Part shown: in pieces, positions 1-6,850 of the stretch | How positions within the stretch are numbered: position 1 is the first letter of the stretch | Layout of the letters: each line of letters starts with the position of its first letter | Assembly (NCBI GenBank): GCA_012797715.1 | Contig: JAAZOO010000324.1 | Location: 1-12,795, forward strand | From: Geobacteraceae bacterium | Lineage (GTDB): Bacteria > Desulfobacterota > Desulfuromonadia > Geobacterales > Geobacteraceae | Length of the DNA stretch: 12,795 nt | Reading direction: 5' to 3' | Notes under the pieces: model-generated | What the model was told of the DNA's origin: nothing | Seen by the model: only the letters and a program-made list of their open reading frames with translations | Database searches by the model: none | Made by a program: the position numbers and the translations under genes

Positions 1-834
1 GCCCGGAAGCAGAAAGAGGCGGCTCAGGCCGCAGTGGAGGCGGCAACGGAGGGGCTGCGGGAAAGCGAGGACGCCGTCAGAACTGGAGTGCTCCTGGACG
101 TTTCGGCAACGGAAAGCCGGGTGCGTCTCCTGCAAGGGAAGCAGGCCCGTCTCGCGGCGGAGATCCAGATATCGGACCTGACCACGGAAATGAACGAACT
201 TCTGGGTCTGCCGCTGGACACGGATCTTGTCCCGGCGGAGATCCCGGAGATCGCCCCCGTTGCGCAAACCCTTCCGGAGTATCTCCGTCAAGCGCTGTCC
301 CGCAATCCGGAACTGATGGCCGCACGGGATTCCGTGACAAAGGCCGGCCATGGCGTCAGCGCGGCCCGTGACGAATATATCCCGGATGTCAGCCTGTTTG
401 CCCGCCATACCTATCAGGACGGCGTTCCTTTCGTTGGAAACAACATCGGGACGTTCGGGGTTCAGATGGCGTGGAACATCTTCGATTGGGGGGAGCGCCG
501 CAGTGTCGTGGGACAGCGGAGGTCACAGCTGAACCAGGCTGAGGAGAACCTGAAAAGGATTGAACAGCGGATTGCGGTTGAAATCGGCAAGGCGTTCCGG
601 AAACTGGAGCAGACAAGGGCCCTGCTGGAGGTGGCAGGGGAAGCACTGAAACTCCAGAGGGAAAATCAGCGCCTGAGCGCCGACAGGGTGAAAGCCGGGA
701 CTACCACGCGCCTCCGCCATGCGGAGGCCGTTGCAGCGGTGGAGAAAGCAGAACTGGAGGAACTACAGGCCGCGCTGGGATACCGTCTCGCCCTGGCGGA
801 ACTGGACCGCATCGCAGGCTCCCTTGTCCGGTGA
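1..834 (+). CDS. TolC-family outer membrane efflux protein, 3' part
   Basis: The reading frame is open from the first base, so the N-terminus lies outside the window and the first ATG at 34 is internal; 277 residues are visible. The sequence has the layout of the outer membrane efflux protein family: a long helical stretch rich in Ala, Glu, Arg and Gln, then the start of the second structural repeat (LPEYLRQALSRNPELMAARD), a beta-strand segment (YIPDVSLFARHTYQDG), the strand and turn GVQMAWNIFDWGERR, and another long coiled-coil region to the C-terminus. Such proteins form trimeric outer membrane and periplasmic channels that work with an inner membrane RND, ABC or MFS pump and a periplasmic adaptor. 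The partner genes are presumably upstream, outside the window, so the substrate is unknown. The gene ends in TGA and converges on glmS. Confidence 0.88.
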   Translation, partial: ARKQKEAAQAAVEAATEGLRESEDAVRTGVLLDVSATESRVRLLQGKQARLAAEIQISDLTTEMNELLGLPLDTDLVPAEIPEIAPVAQTLPEYLRQALSRNPELMAARDSVTKAGHGVSAARDEYIPDVSLFARHTYQDGVPFVGNNIGTFGVQMAWNIFDWGERRSVVGQRRSQLNQAEENLKRIEQRIAVEIGKAFRKLEQTRALLEVAGEALKLQRENQRLSADRVKAGTTTRLRHAEAVAAVEKAELEELQAALGYRLALAELDRIAGSLVR

Positions 835-847
835 CGCCCGCGCCGCA

Positions 848-878
848 GGGAGGGGATGCGCCGTGCCCATCCCCTCCC
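848..878. terminator. Hairpin between convergent tolC-like gene and glmS
   Basis: GGGAGGGGATG (848-858) and CATCCCCTCCC (868-878) form a perfect 11-bp stem with a 9-base loop, in the 64-base gap between two convergent genes. It can fold in transcripts from either strand. Neither side has a run of T, so it is not a textbook intrinsic terminator. It may still end or protect both mRNAs; the location is the main support. Confidence 0.5.
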
Positions 879-898
879 CTCCTGGACGCCTCTGGAGG

Positions 899-2728
899 CT
901 ACTCCACCGTGACGCTCTTTGCCAGGTTGCGCGGCTGGTCCACGTCGGTCCCCTTCATCACCGCCACGTGGTAGGCCAGCAGCTGGAGGGGCACCGCCAG
1001 GAGAACCGGCGTCAGGTCGTCCGGGCAGGGAGGGATGCGGATACTTGATTCCGCCTTTTTGGGAAGAGCCTCATCCCCGTCCGTGCAGAGCGCGATGACC
1101 CTGCCGCCCCGCGCGATGACCTCCTCCATGTTGGAAACCGTTTTCTCGTAGCTTTCGGAGTGGGGCGCCAGCACCACCACCGGCATGTTCTCGTCGATGA
1201 GGGCGATGGGACCGTGCTTCATCTCGCCAGCAGGGTACCCCTCGGCGTGGATGTAGGATATCTCTTTCAGCTTCAGCGCCCCTTCCAGAGCGATGGGATA
1301 GGTGATGCCCCGGCCCAGGTAGAGAAAATCGGAGGCATGCAGGTAGGTGCGGGCAATGCGCTCGATCTCCCCGTTTGTCTTCAACGTCTCCTCCACCAGG
1401 CCGGGGAGCTGGATGAGGGAGGCTATCATCGTCCTGCCCGTGTCCCGGTCAATGGTTCCCAGGGTCCGCCCCAGATGGATGGTGAACAGGTAGAGGGCAA
1501 CGAGCTGGGTGATGAACGCCTTGGTGGATGCCACCCCAATCTCGGGGCCGGCATGGGTGTAGATAACGCCGTTCGATTCCCGGGCGATGGATGAGTCCAC
1601 CACATTGCAGATGGCAATGTTCCTCGCTCCTCGCGCCTTTCCTTCCCGCAGGGCCGCCAGGGTGTCGGCGGTCTCCCCCGACTGGGAGATGAGGATGACC
1701 AGGGTACGGTCGTTCAGTATCGGTTTCCGGTAGCGGAACTCGGAGGCGATATCCACTTCCACCGGAATGCGGCAGCGGTCCTCGATGAGGAACTTTCCCA
1801 CCAGGGCGGCGTGCCAGGAGGTGCCGCAGGCCACAATGCAGATTCGATCCACGGCGCGGAGCTCCTCTCCGGACAGGCCGATGGTGTTGAGAAAGACATC
1901 CCCGTGCTCCTCCACAAGCCGTCCGGCGAGGGTATCGCGGATAGCCCGGGGCTGCTCGAAGATCTCCTTGAGCATGAAATGCTTGTATCCCCCCTTCTCG
2001 GCCATGAGGGGAGACCAATCGATATGGCGGGGCTTCTTCTCCAGCGGCCGGCCGGCAATGGTGCTGAAAGCGGCTCTCCCGTCGCGGAACACGACCAGCT
2101 CACCGTCTTCCATGAAGACCATTTCCCGGGTATGGGAAAGGATGGCGGGGATGTCCGAAGCGACGAAGTATTCCTCCGCTCCCAGACCGATCACCATGGG
2201 GGAACCCAGCTTGGCTGCGATCAGGACACCGGGCTCCCGTTCGCAGAGGATGCACACCGCATAGGCGCCCCGCAGCTCGGAAAGCGCGATCCGTACCGCC
2301 TGCTCGAAATCGGAGGCGGTCTTGTACTTCTCTTCGATGAGGTGGGAAATCACCTCGGTATCGGTCTCGCTCCTGAAGGTGTGCCCGAGGTTGATGAGGG
2401 TTTCCTTCAGGGCCAGGTAGTTCTCGATAATGCCATTGTGAACGACGATGAACGGACCGGCCTTGTGGGGGTGGGCGTTGGTTTCCGAAGGCCTGCCGTG
2501 CGTCGCCCACCGGGTATGCCCGATTCCGATGGTGCCGGACAGGGGTTGCTCTGCCAGCAGCTTTTCCAGCCGAAAGAGCTTACCCTCGCTCCGCCGCATG
2601 TCCGAGCGGCCGTTCCGCAGGGTGCAGATTCCGGCCGAGTCATAGCCTCGATATTCAAGCCTCTTCAGGCCGTCAAGAATAATGGGGGTCGCTTCCCTCC
2701 CCCCGGTGTAACCGACGATTCCACACAT
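899..2728 (-). CDS. glmS: Glutamine--fructose-6-phosphate aminotransferase (isomerizing)
   Basis: This cytoplasmic enzyme makes glucosamine-6-phosphate from fructose-6-phosphate and glutamine, the first committed step to UDP-GlcNAc for peptidoglycan and lipopolysaccharide. At 609 residues it has normal family length. It begins MCGIVGYTG, so Cys2 is the N-terminal nucleophile of the class II glutaminase domain (about residues 1-215). Two SIS sugar-isomerase domains follow, with ACGTSWHAAL and ISQSGETADTL in the first and LGRGITYPIALEGALKLKE and EGYPAGEMKHGPIAL in the second. The C-terminus LAKSVTVE is the conserved family ending. The start lies 21 bases after glmU, behind a GGGGTG-like ribosome site, so the two genes are probably co-transcribed. 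I see no glmS ribozyme: there is no room for one in the 21-base gap. Confidence 0.98.
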   Translation of the reverse strand: MCGIVGYTGGREATPIILDGLKRLEYRGYDSAGICTLRNGRSDMRRSEGKLFRLEKLLAEQPLSGTIGIGHTRWATHGRPSETNAHPHKAGPFIVVHNGIIENYLALKETLINLGHTFRSETDTEVISHLIEEKYKTASDFEQAVRIALSELRGAYAVCILCEREPGVLIAAKLGSPMVIGLGAEEYFVASDIPAILSHTREMVFMEDGELVVFRDGRAAFSTIAGRPLEKKPRHIDWSPLMAEKGGYKHFMLKEIFEQPRAIRDTLAGRLVEEHGDVFLNTIGLSGEELRAVDRICIVACGTSWHAALVGKFLIEDRCRIPVEVDIASEFRYRKPILNDRTLVILISQSGETADTLAALREGKARGARNIAICNVVDSSIARESNGVIYTHAGPEIGVASTKAFITQLVALYLFTIHLGRTLGTIDRDTGRTMIASLIQLPGLVEETLKTNGEIERIARTYLHASDFLYLGRGITYPIALEGALKLKEISYIHAEGYPAGEMKHGPIALIDENMPVVVLAPHSESYEKTVSNMEEVIARGGRVIALCTDGDEALPKKAESSIRIPPCPDDLTPVLLAVPLQLLAYHVAVMKGTDVDQPRNLAKSVTVE

Positions 2729-2749
2729 TATTTCACCCCGCGAAAGGTT

Positions 2750-4123
2750 TTATTTCTTCTTCAGACGCCATCCCTCTTTGTTCACCTGCTGGGAGCGGGC
2801 AATGGCCAGGGAGTCCGGCGGGACATCCCTGGTGACGGTGCTTCCCGCCGCAACCAGGGAGTTGCGACCCACGGTCACGGGGGCGATGAACTGCACGTCG
2901 CTCCCCACGAAGACGTCATCCTCGATTACGGTCCGGTGCTTTGAGACGCCGTCGTAGTTGCAGGTAATGGTCCCGCACCCGATATTGACGTCGCTCCCGA
3001 TGGTGGCGTCTCCCAGATAGGTAAGGTGGGATGCCTTGGACCCCCTCCCCATGGTGATCTTCTTCGTTTCCACGAAGTTGCCGATCTTCACCTTTTCCAT
3101 CAGCTCGGTGCCGGGCCGCAGGTGCGCCATGGGACCGATGGAAACGCCGTCGTGGATGATCGAGTCTTCCAGGACCGACCCGGCCTTTACGATCACCCCG
3201 TCCCCGATGCGGCAGCCGCGGATGACCGCCGACGGCTCGATGACGCACCGTTCACCTATCTCGGTTCCGCCCGAGATGTGCACATTGGGATGGATGCAGG
3301 TATCCCGGCCGATGACCGTTCCGGCATCGATATAGGCGGTGCCGGGGTCCCTGATGGTGACGCCGTCACGCATGTGCGCCGCGTTGATCCTCCCCCGGAG
3401 GACCGCCTCGGCCTGGGCCAAATGCACCCTGTCGTTGATCCCCATGACATCCACGGCCTCTTCCACGGGGCAGGCGGCGGTGAAACGCCCCTGCCCGGCC
3501 GCCGCACGGACGATGTCGGTAAGGTAGTACTCCCCCTGGGCATTATCGCGGGAGAGTCCGGCCACGGCCTGGAAAAGAAAAGGACCGTCCACGCAGTAGA
3601 TGCCGGAATTGATTTCGCGCACGGCGCGTTGCTCTTCCGTCGCGTCCTTGTCCTCCACGATGCCGGTCACCCGTCCCGTGCCGTCCTTGACAATCCTTCC
3701 GTAGCCGCGGGGATTGTCCACCACCGCCGTCAGGACGGTGACGGCTGCGCCGCTCTCCCGGTGGACTGCCAGCATCCGTTGCAGGGTTTCAACCCTGACC
3801 AGCGGCACATCGCCGCACAGGATCAGCACCGTGCCCTGGAAGCCCCCCAGCAGGGGCGCGGCGCAGGCCACGGCGTGACCCGTTCCGTGCTGTTTCTCCT
3901 GAAGCGCGAAATCAATGCCGTCCCTTCCGGAAAAGCACCGACGCACCCCGTCGGCCTGATGGCCCACGACCACGACGATGCGTTCCGCACCCGCGGCGCG
4001 CGCCGCCTCCAGGGGAAACGAAAGCAGGGGTTTTCCCGCCAGGGGGTGCAAAACCTTGACCGTGTCTGATTTCATCCTGGTTCCCTTTCCGGCAGCCAGG
4101 ACAAGTGCCGCTATCGAATCCAT
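2750..4123 (-). CDS. glmU: Bifunctional UDP-GlcNAc pyrophosphorylase / GlcN-1-P acetyltransferase
   Basis: GlmU acetylates glucosamine-1-phosphate and then couples it to UTP to make UDP-GlcNAc. At 457 residues it has full family length. The N-terminal uridyltransferase domain (about 1-230) carries the nucleotide-binding signature LAAGKGTRM with the following KVLHPLAGKP. The C-terminal left-handed beta-helix (about 250-457) shows many hexapeptide repeats, including HLRPGTELMEKVKIGNFVE, SHLTYLGDATIGSDVNIG and GTITCNYDG, which shape the acetyl-CoA and sugar site. The ending, with RSQQVNKEGW, is typical. The ATG at 4121-4123 is preceded on the minus strand by AGGA about ten bases upstream and by a sigma-70-like promoter at 4169-4197. 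glmS follows directly; the phosphoglucosamine mutase that links the two steps (glmM) is not in this window. Confidence 0.98.
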   Translation of the reverse strand: MDSIAALVLAAGKGTRMKSDTVKVLHPLAGKPLLSFPLEAARAAGAERIVVVVGHQADGVRRCFSGRDGIDFALQEKQHGTGHAVACAAPLLGGFQGTVLILCGDVPLVRVETLQRMLAVHRESGAAVTVLTAVVDNPRGYGRIVKDGTGRVTGIVEDKDATEEQRAVREINSGIYCVDGPFLFQAVAGLSRDNAQGEYYLTDIVRAAAGQGRFTAACPVEEAVDVMGINDRVHLAQAEAVLRGRINAAHMRDGVTIRDPGTAYIDAGTVIGRDTCIHPNVHISGGTEIGERCVIEPSAVIRGCRIGDGVIVKAGSVLEDSIIHDGVSIGPMAHLRPGTELMEKVKIGNFVETKKITMGRGSKASHLTYLGDATIGSDVNIGCGTITCNYDGVSKHRTVIEDDVFVGSDVQFIAPVTVGRNSLVAAGSTVTRDVPPDSLAIARSQQVNKEGWRLKKK

Positions 4124-4168
4124 ACAGTATCTTCCTCTCGTTTAACTGTCCGGTTTTATGAATGTTTT

Positions 4169-4197
4169 ACTCTAGACGACCGCTCCCGGCAAGTCAA
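4169..4197 (-). promoter_or_regulatory. Sigma-70-type promoter of glmU-glmS
   Basis: On the minus strand, TTGACT (4192-4197) and TAGAGT (4169-4174) are separated by exactly 17 bases, matching five of six and four of six consensus bases. Transcription would start near 4162, leaving a leader of about 40 bases before the glmU ATG. No riboswitch-like structure is visible in so short a leader. Confidence 0.6.
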
Positions 4198-4243
4198 GTG
4201 AATAAACCGTAGGCTTCTTGTGACAGAAAAGTGAAAATTTTCC

Positions 4244-4270
4244 TTTACAGAAATCCCTGAAGACTATTAG
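4244..4270 (+). promoter_or_regulatory. Possible promoter of the 4325 gene and mogA
   Basis: TTTACA (4244-4249) and TATTAG (4265-4270) could be -35 and -10 boxes for the plus-strand operon. The 15-base spacer is shorter than ideal, so support is modest. A 10-bp AT palindrome, GAAAATTTTC (4233-4242), lies just upstream and could act as an UP-like element or a protein site. Confidence 0.3.
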
Positions 4271-4324
4271 GATTTCACAACCGTTTTTCACGCTCGGACT
4301 GCGGAAACGATTGGTGGAGAGCCC

Positions 4325-4858
4325 ATGGGAGTACCCGAAGATATCGATCTGTTCGACAGGAGCCTCAAGGAGCTGGTCATCAGGTATGAACAGTACTTCC
4401 TCGGCATGGAACGCCGCGAACCGCTGAAACTCCTGGAAGAGGTGGAATCGTTGTCACGGCGCTACACTGCGTCCGCGATTACGAACACCATGCTCCTGTT
4501 CCGCTACAACTCCCTGAAGTCGCGTTTCGTGAGCTACCGGCAGTACTGGAACCGGACCAACCGGCTGATCGAGGAGGGTCGATACTCCCGGGACCGCTTC
4601 AAGATGCAGCGCCACCAGGCGGAGACGCCCCCCCCATCGCAAAAAACCGCCGAGTCGGACGTGGACCAGGTGTTCCGCCAGTACCTGGAGGCCTGCCGGT
4701 CGTGCAACCTTCCCACGAACGGCCTCACCAGTGAGAAGATCGCATCGACCCTGGAACGCTACCGCGGCGCACTACCGGAAAAGTACCGCGACAGCGAGGT
4801 CGAATTCCGGGTCGTCATCGAGGACGGCAAACCGAAAATCAAGGTCCGGCCCAAATAG
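4325..4858 (+). CDS. Uncharacterised charged helical protein, possibly MXAN_5187 C-terminal-like
   Basis: This 177-residue protein has no signal peptide or membrane segment, so it is probably cytoplasmic. The first 100 or so residues are rich in Arg, Glu, Leu and Tyr and look helical (for example RRYTASAITNTMLLFRYNSL and RYRQYW-like segments). A Pro-rich, Gln-rich linker follows near 97-107. A smaller C-terminal region ends in a likely beta-hairpin, EFRVVIEDGKPKIKVRP. This ending and the conserved SYRQYWNR segment remind me of proteins annotated in delta-proteobacteria as MXAN_5187 C-terminal domain proteins; this is a recollection, not a search. GGAG sits five bases before the ATG. mogA begins 43 bases after the stop, so the two are probably co-transcribed, but this does not prove a role in molybdenum cofactor synthesis. 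Function unknown. Confidence 0.8.
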   Translation: MGVPEDIDLFDRSLKELVIRYEQYFLGMERREPLKLLEEVESLSRRYTASAITNTMLLFRYNSLKSRFVSYRQYWNRTNRLIEEGRYSRDRFKMQRHQAETPPPSQKTAESDVDQVFRQYLEACRSCNLPTNGLTSEKIASTLERYRGALPEKYRDSEVEFRVVIEDGKPKIKVRPK

Positions 4859-4901
4859 GACGCCTGCAAAACCGTACACCGCGTGGAGGGAGGTACCCCC
4901 A

Positions 4902-5471
4902 ATGGCATCGGAAGCAATGGGAACAATTCGAATCGGCCTGGTCAGTATCAGCGACCGGGCCTCCTCAGGGGTATATGAAGACAGGGGCATCCCTGCCATG
5001 AAGGAGTGGCTTTCGGAAGCGCTTGCCACGCCGTGGGAACCGGAGACGAGGCTCATTCCCGACGAACAGGACAGGATCGAAGGGGTGCTCCGGGAACTGG
5101 TCGACGAGAAGGGGTGCTGCCTGGTGCTCACCACGGGCGGCACCGGCCCGGCCCCCCGGGACGTTACCCCCGATGCCACCCTGGCGGTGGCCGATCGCGT
5201 CCTGGACGGTTTCGGCGAACGGATGCGCGCCGTCAATCTCCAGTATGTCCCCACCGCAATCCTGTCCCGCCAGGTGGGGGTGATCCGGAAACAGTCCCTG
5301 ATCCTGAATCTTCCCGGCCAACCCAAGGCGATACGGGAGACGCTGGAAGGGATCTTCGCGGCGGTTCCCTACTGTATCGAGCTCATCGGCGGCCCCTTCG
5401 TGGAAACCCGCGAAGAGGTGGTCAAGGCTCATCGCCCCGCATCGGCGGGAAAGAGGCCGACAGGCCCTTGA
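4902..5471 (+). CDS. mogA: Molybdopterin adenylyltransferase
   Basis: MogA activates molybdopterin by adenylation before molybdate insertion, a late cytoplasmic step of molybdenum cofactor synthesis. The 189-residue length matches the family. Diagnostic motifs are the N-terminal strand IRIGLVSISDRASSGVYED, the substrate-binding loop TTGGTGPAPRDVTPDAT, and the late motif LNLPGQPKAIRE. The frame is open further upstream into the preceding gene, but the ATG at 4902 is chosen because GGAGGGAGG (4885-4893) ends eight bases before it and because the conserved domain begins within a few residues. A second in-frame ATG at 4917 is possible. Other cofactor genes (moaA, moeA, mobA) are absent from the window. 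No clear terminator follows. Confidence 0.93.
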   Translation: MASEAMGTIRIGLVSISDRASSGVYEDRGIPAMKEWLSEALATPWEPETRLIPDEQDRIEGVLRELVDEKGCCLVLTTGGTGPAPRDVTPDATLAVADRVLDGFGERMRAVNLQYVPTAILSRQVGVIRKQSLILNLPGQPKAIRETLEGIFAAVPYCIELIGGPFVETREEVVKAHRPASAGKRPTGP

Positions 5472-5541
5472 ACCATTCCGTGTCGACGTGGCGCCGGAGC
5501 AGAAGAGTTCCCCCGCCAGGGGTGACGATGCCGCAGATGCT

Positions 5542-5570
5542 TTGACTTGCTGACGGGTATCTGCTACACA
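5542..5570 (+). promoter_or_regulatory. Promoter of the cobalamin riboswitch transcript
   Basis: TTGACT (5542-5547) is followed after 17 bases by TACACA (5565-5570), with TG placed as in an extended -10 element (TGCTACACA). The start would fall near 5577, about 15 bases before the aptamer, as expected for a riboswitch leader. The -10 box matches the consensus only in part, so position and spacing carry most of the support. Confidence 0.5.
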
Positions 5571-5593
5571 TATAGCTATAACTGTTGACCAAT

Positions 5594-5760
5594 CGGTCTG
5601 GTGCCGCTCTCCCTCCGAGAGCGGGTAAAAGGGAAGAGGGTGCGAATCCCTCGCTGACCCGCAACTGTAACAGGCGATGAAAGCCGCTTCATGCCACTGG
5701 GGAAACCTGGGAAGGCGCGGCGAGTAACATGACCCTGGAGCCAGGAAACCTGCCTTGCCG
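5594..5760 (+). ncRNA. Cobalamin (B12) riboswitch aptamer
   Basis: The conserved parts appear in the right order: GGTGCC (5600-5605), GGGTAAAAGGGAA (5623-5635), GGTGCGAATCCC (5639-5650), GCTGACCCGCAACTGTAA (5653-5670), GCCACTG (5693-5699), GGGAAGGC (5709-5716) and the B12 box AGCCAGGAAACCTGCC (5739-5754). CGGTCTGG (5594-5601) can pair imperfectly with CCTTGCCG (5753-5760) to close the aptamer as P1. It lies in the leader of the dehydrogenase gene at 5864 and is followed by a terminator. In known examples, adenosylcobalamin or a related cobamide binds the aptamer and switches the downstream genes off; that is the expected behaviour here. The frame open through part of this region is not translated in this reading. 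Confidence 0.96.
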
Positions 5761-5786
5761 AACGTTTTGGAACCTCCGTGGAACGA

Positions 5787-5820
5787 GGGACCGGAACCGG
5801 CTTTGGTTGATTCCGGCCCC
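5787..5820 (+). promoter_or_regulatory. Predicted antiterminator of the B12 riboswitch
   Basis: GGGACCGGAA (5787-5796) can pair with TTCCGGCCCC (5811-5820) over ten positions with one A-C mismatch and a 14-base loop. The right arm includes the first six bases of the terminator's left arm, so the two helices exclude each other. A short CCTC/GAGG hairpin (5773-5776 with 5785-5788) could in turn compete with the antiterminator. The folding was done by eye. Confidence 0.5.
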
Positions 5821-5847
5821 CTGTCCCCTCGGGACAGGGGGCCTTTT
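5815..5847 (+). terminator. Rho-independent terminator of the riboswitch
   Basis: GGCCCCCTGTCCC (5815-5827) and GGGACAGGGGGCC (5831-5843) form a perfect 13-bp GC-rich stem with a CTC loop, followed by TTTT. It sits between the aptamer and the first gene, ending 16 bases before the chosen start codon, so it is the expected off-state of a transcriptional B12 riboswitch. Its closeness to the ribosome site (5855-5858) could also reduce translation. Confidence 0.93.
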
Positions 5848-5863
5848 CATTATGGGAGATGAC

Positions 5864-6847
5864 ATGAAACAGAGCATGCAGGCAGTGATTGTGTCCGCCA
5901 TCGGCTCCTGGACCCGCCGTGAACGCCCTGTACCGCGGCCGCAAGCGGGCCAGGTCCTGGTGAGAGTCGCCGTCACCGGGCTGTGCCGCACCGACCTCAA
6001 GCTGATCCGGTGCGGCCACCGTGACCTGGTGTTGCCGCGGATACCGGGTGAAGAGGTGGTGGGCGTTGTCGCGGAAAACGGCCCCGGCGCGGTGCGCCAC
6101 CCCGTCGGCACACGGGTGTATGTCTATCCGGGAGAATGGTGCGGCGTGTGTGCCCCCTGCCGTTCCGGAGCCGAAAACCTGTGCCGGGAGATGCGCATCA
6201 TGGGCTTTCATCGGGATGGCGGTTTTGCCGAGTATGTCGCGGTTCCGGAGGAGAGCCTGATAGCCCTCCCTGAGGGGTGCGCGTTCCCTGACGCCGTCTT
6301 CGCGGAACCGTTGTCATGCTGCATCAACGCCATCGAATTGTCGCGCCTGACTGCCGGGGAGCGGATGGGCATCTGGGGGGCGGGGCCGGCCGGGACGCTG
6401 CTGAAGCGGCTGGCCTGCCGGATGGGCGCCGAGGTTGTGGTCATCGAACCGGACGGAGAGCGCAGGGAGCGCATCGGAGGGCGGGAAACGGCCGACGGAG
6501 AGCTGTTCGATGTGTGCATCCCCGCGGTCGGCGACGGCGAGGCCTACCGGGCGGCACTGGAACACCTGGCTCCCCGCGGCCGGCTGGTTGCATTTTCGGG
6601 GCTTGCCGCCGACGCGGCATGCCGTGCCGCCGACTACAATCATCTGCACTACCATGAACAGAGCGTTGTCGGCGCGTACGGCTGCGCCCTGCGTCACGGC
6701 GCTCAGGCTCTGGAGCTGATCGCATCGGGCTCGGTGGCCGTATCCGACCTGGTGAGTCACACTCTGCCCCTGTCCGCGCTCGATGCCGCCCTGGATATGG
6801 TGGCGCGGCGGCGCTGCATGAAAATCCATCTCAACCCGCAGGAGTAA
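5864..6847 (+). CDS. Riboswitch-controlled zinc-type medium-chain dehydrogenase
   Basis: A 327-residue member of the medium-chain alcohol/polyol dehydrogenase superfamily, presumably an NAD(P)-dependent cytoplasmic oxidoreductase. The N-terminal domain has Cys41 (GLCRTDLK), the usual first catalytic zinc ligand, and four structural-zinc cysteines Cys93, 96, 99 and 107 in C-x2-C-x2-C-x7-C spacing. FAEPLSC places Glu148 at the third ligand position, as in sorbitol dehydrogenase-like members. The Rossmann domain has GAGPAG (172-177) and an acidic residue after the second strand (VVVIEPDGE). The normal GHE motif is GEE here, so Glu63 replaces the catalytic-zinc His. GGAG ends five bases before the ATG at 5864; ATGs at 5852 and 5876 are less well placed. 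It is the first gene behind the B12 riboswitch, and the TrpD-like gene follows after three bases. Substrate unknown. Confidence 0.9.
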   Translation: MKQSMQAVIVSAIGSWTRRERPVPRPQAGQVLVRVAVTGLCRTDLKLIRCGHRDLVLPRIPGEEVVGVVAENGPGAVRHPVGTRVYVYPGEWCGVCAPCRSGAENLCREMRIMGFHRDGGFAEYVAVPEESLIALPEGCAFPDAVFAEPLSCCINAIELSRLTAGERMGIWGAGPAGTLLKRLACRMGAEVVVIEPDGERRERIGGRETADGELFDVCIPAVGDGEAYRAALEHLAPRGRLVAFSGLAADAACRAADYNHLHYHEQSVVGAYGCALRHGAQALELIASGSVAVSDLVSHTLPLSALDAALDMVARRRCMKIHLNPQE

Positions 6848-6850
6848 CCA

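Noticed and set aside
2729..2749. glmS ribozyme-type control
   Set aside because: Only 21 bases separate glmU and glmS, far too few for the ribozyme.
1811..2944. 377-residue open frame on the plus strand across glmS and glmU
   Set aside because: It is antisense to two certain genes, with Gly/His/Asp-rich low-similarity translation typical of high-GC shadow frames.
3026..4069. 347-residue open frame opposite glmU
   Set aside because: It is a shadow of glmU's codon bias and shows no domain-like sequence.
4731..4901. Longer mogA start at 4731
   Set aside because: It overlaps the preceding gene by more than 120 bases and encodes residues unlike MogA; ATG 4902 has a strong ribosome site.
5422..5664. 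80-residue minus-strand open frame between mogA and the riboswitch
   Set aside because: It covers the promoter and the conserved 5' part of the aptamer, and no ribosome site or family resemblance is visible.
5729..5863. Upstream extension of the dehydrogenase reading frame to an ATG at 5729
   Set aside because: It lies within the riboswitch aptamer and terminator. The ATG at 5864 has a well-placed GGAG and gives the normal family N-terminus.
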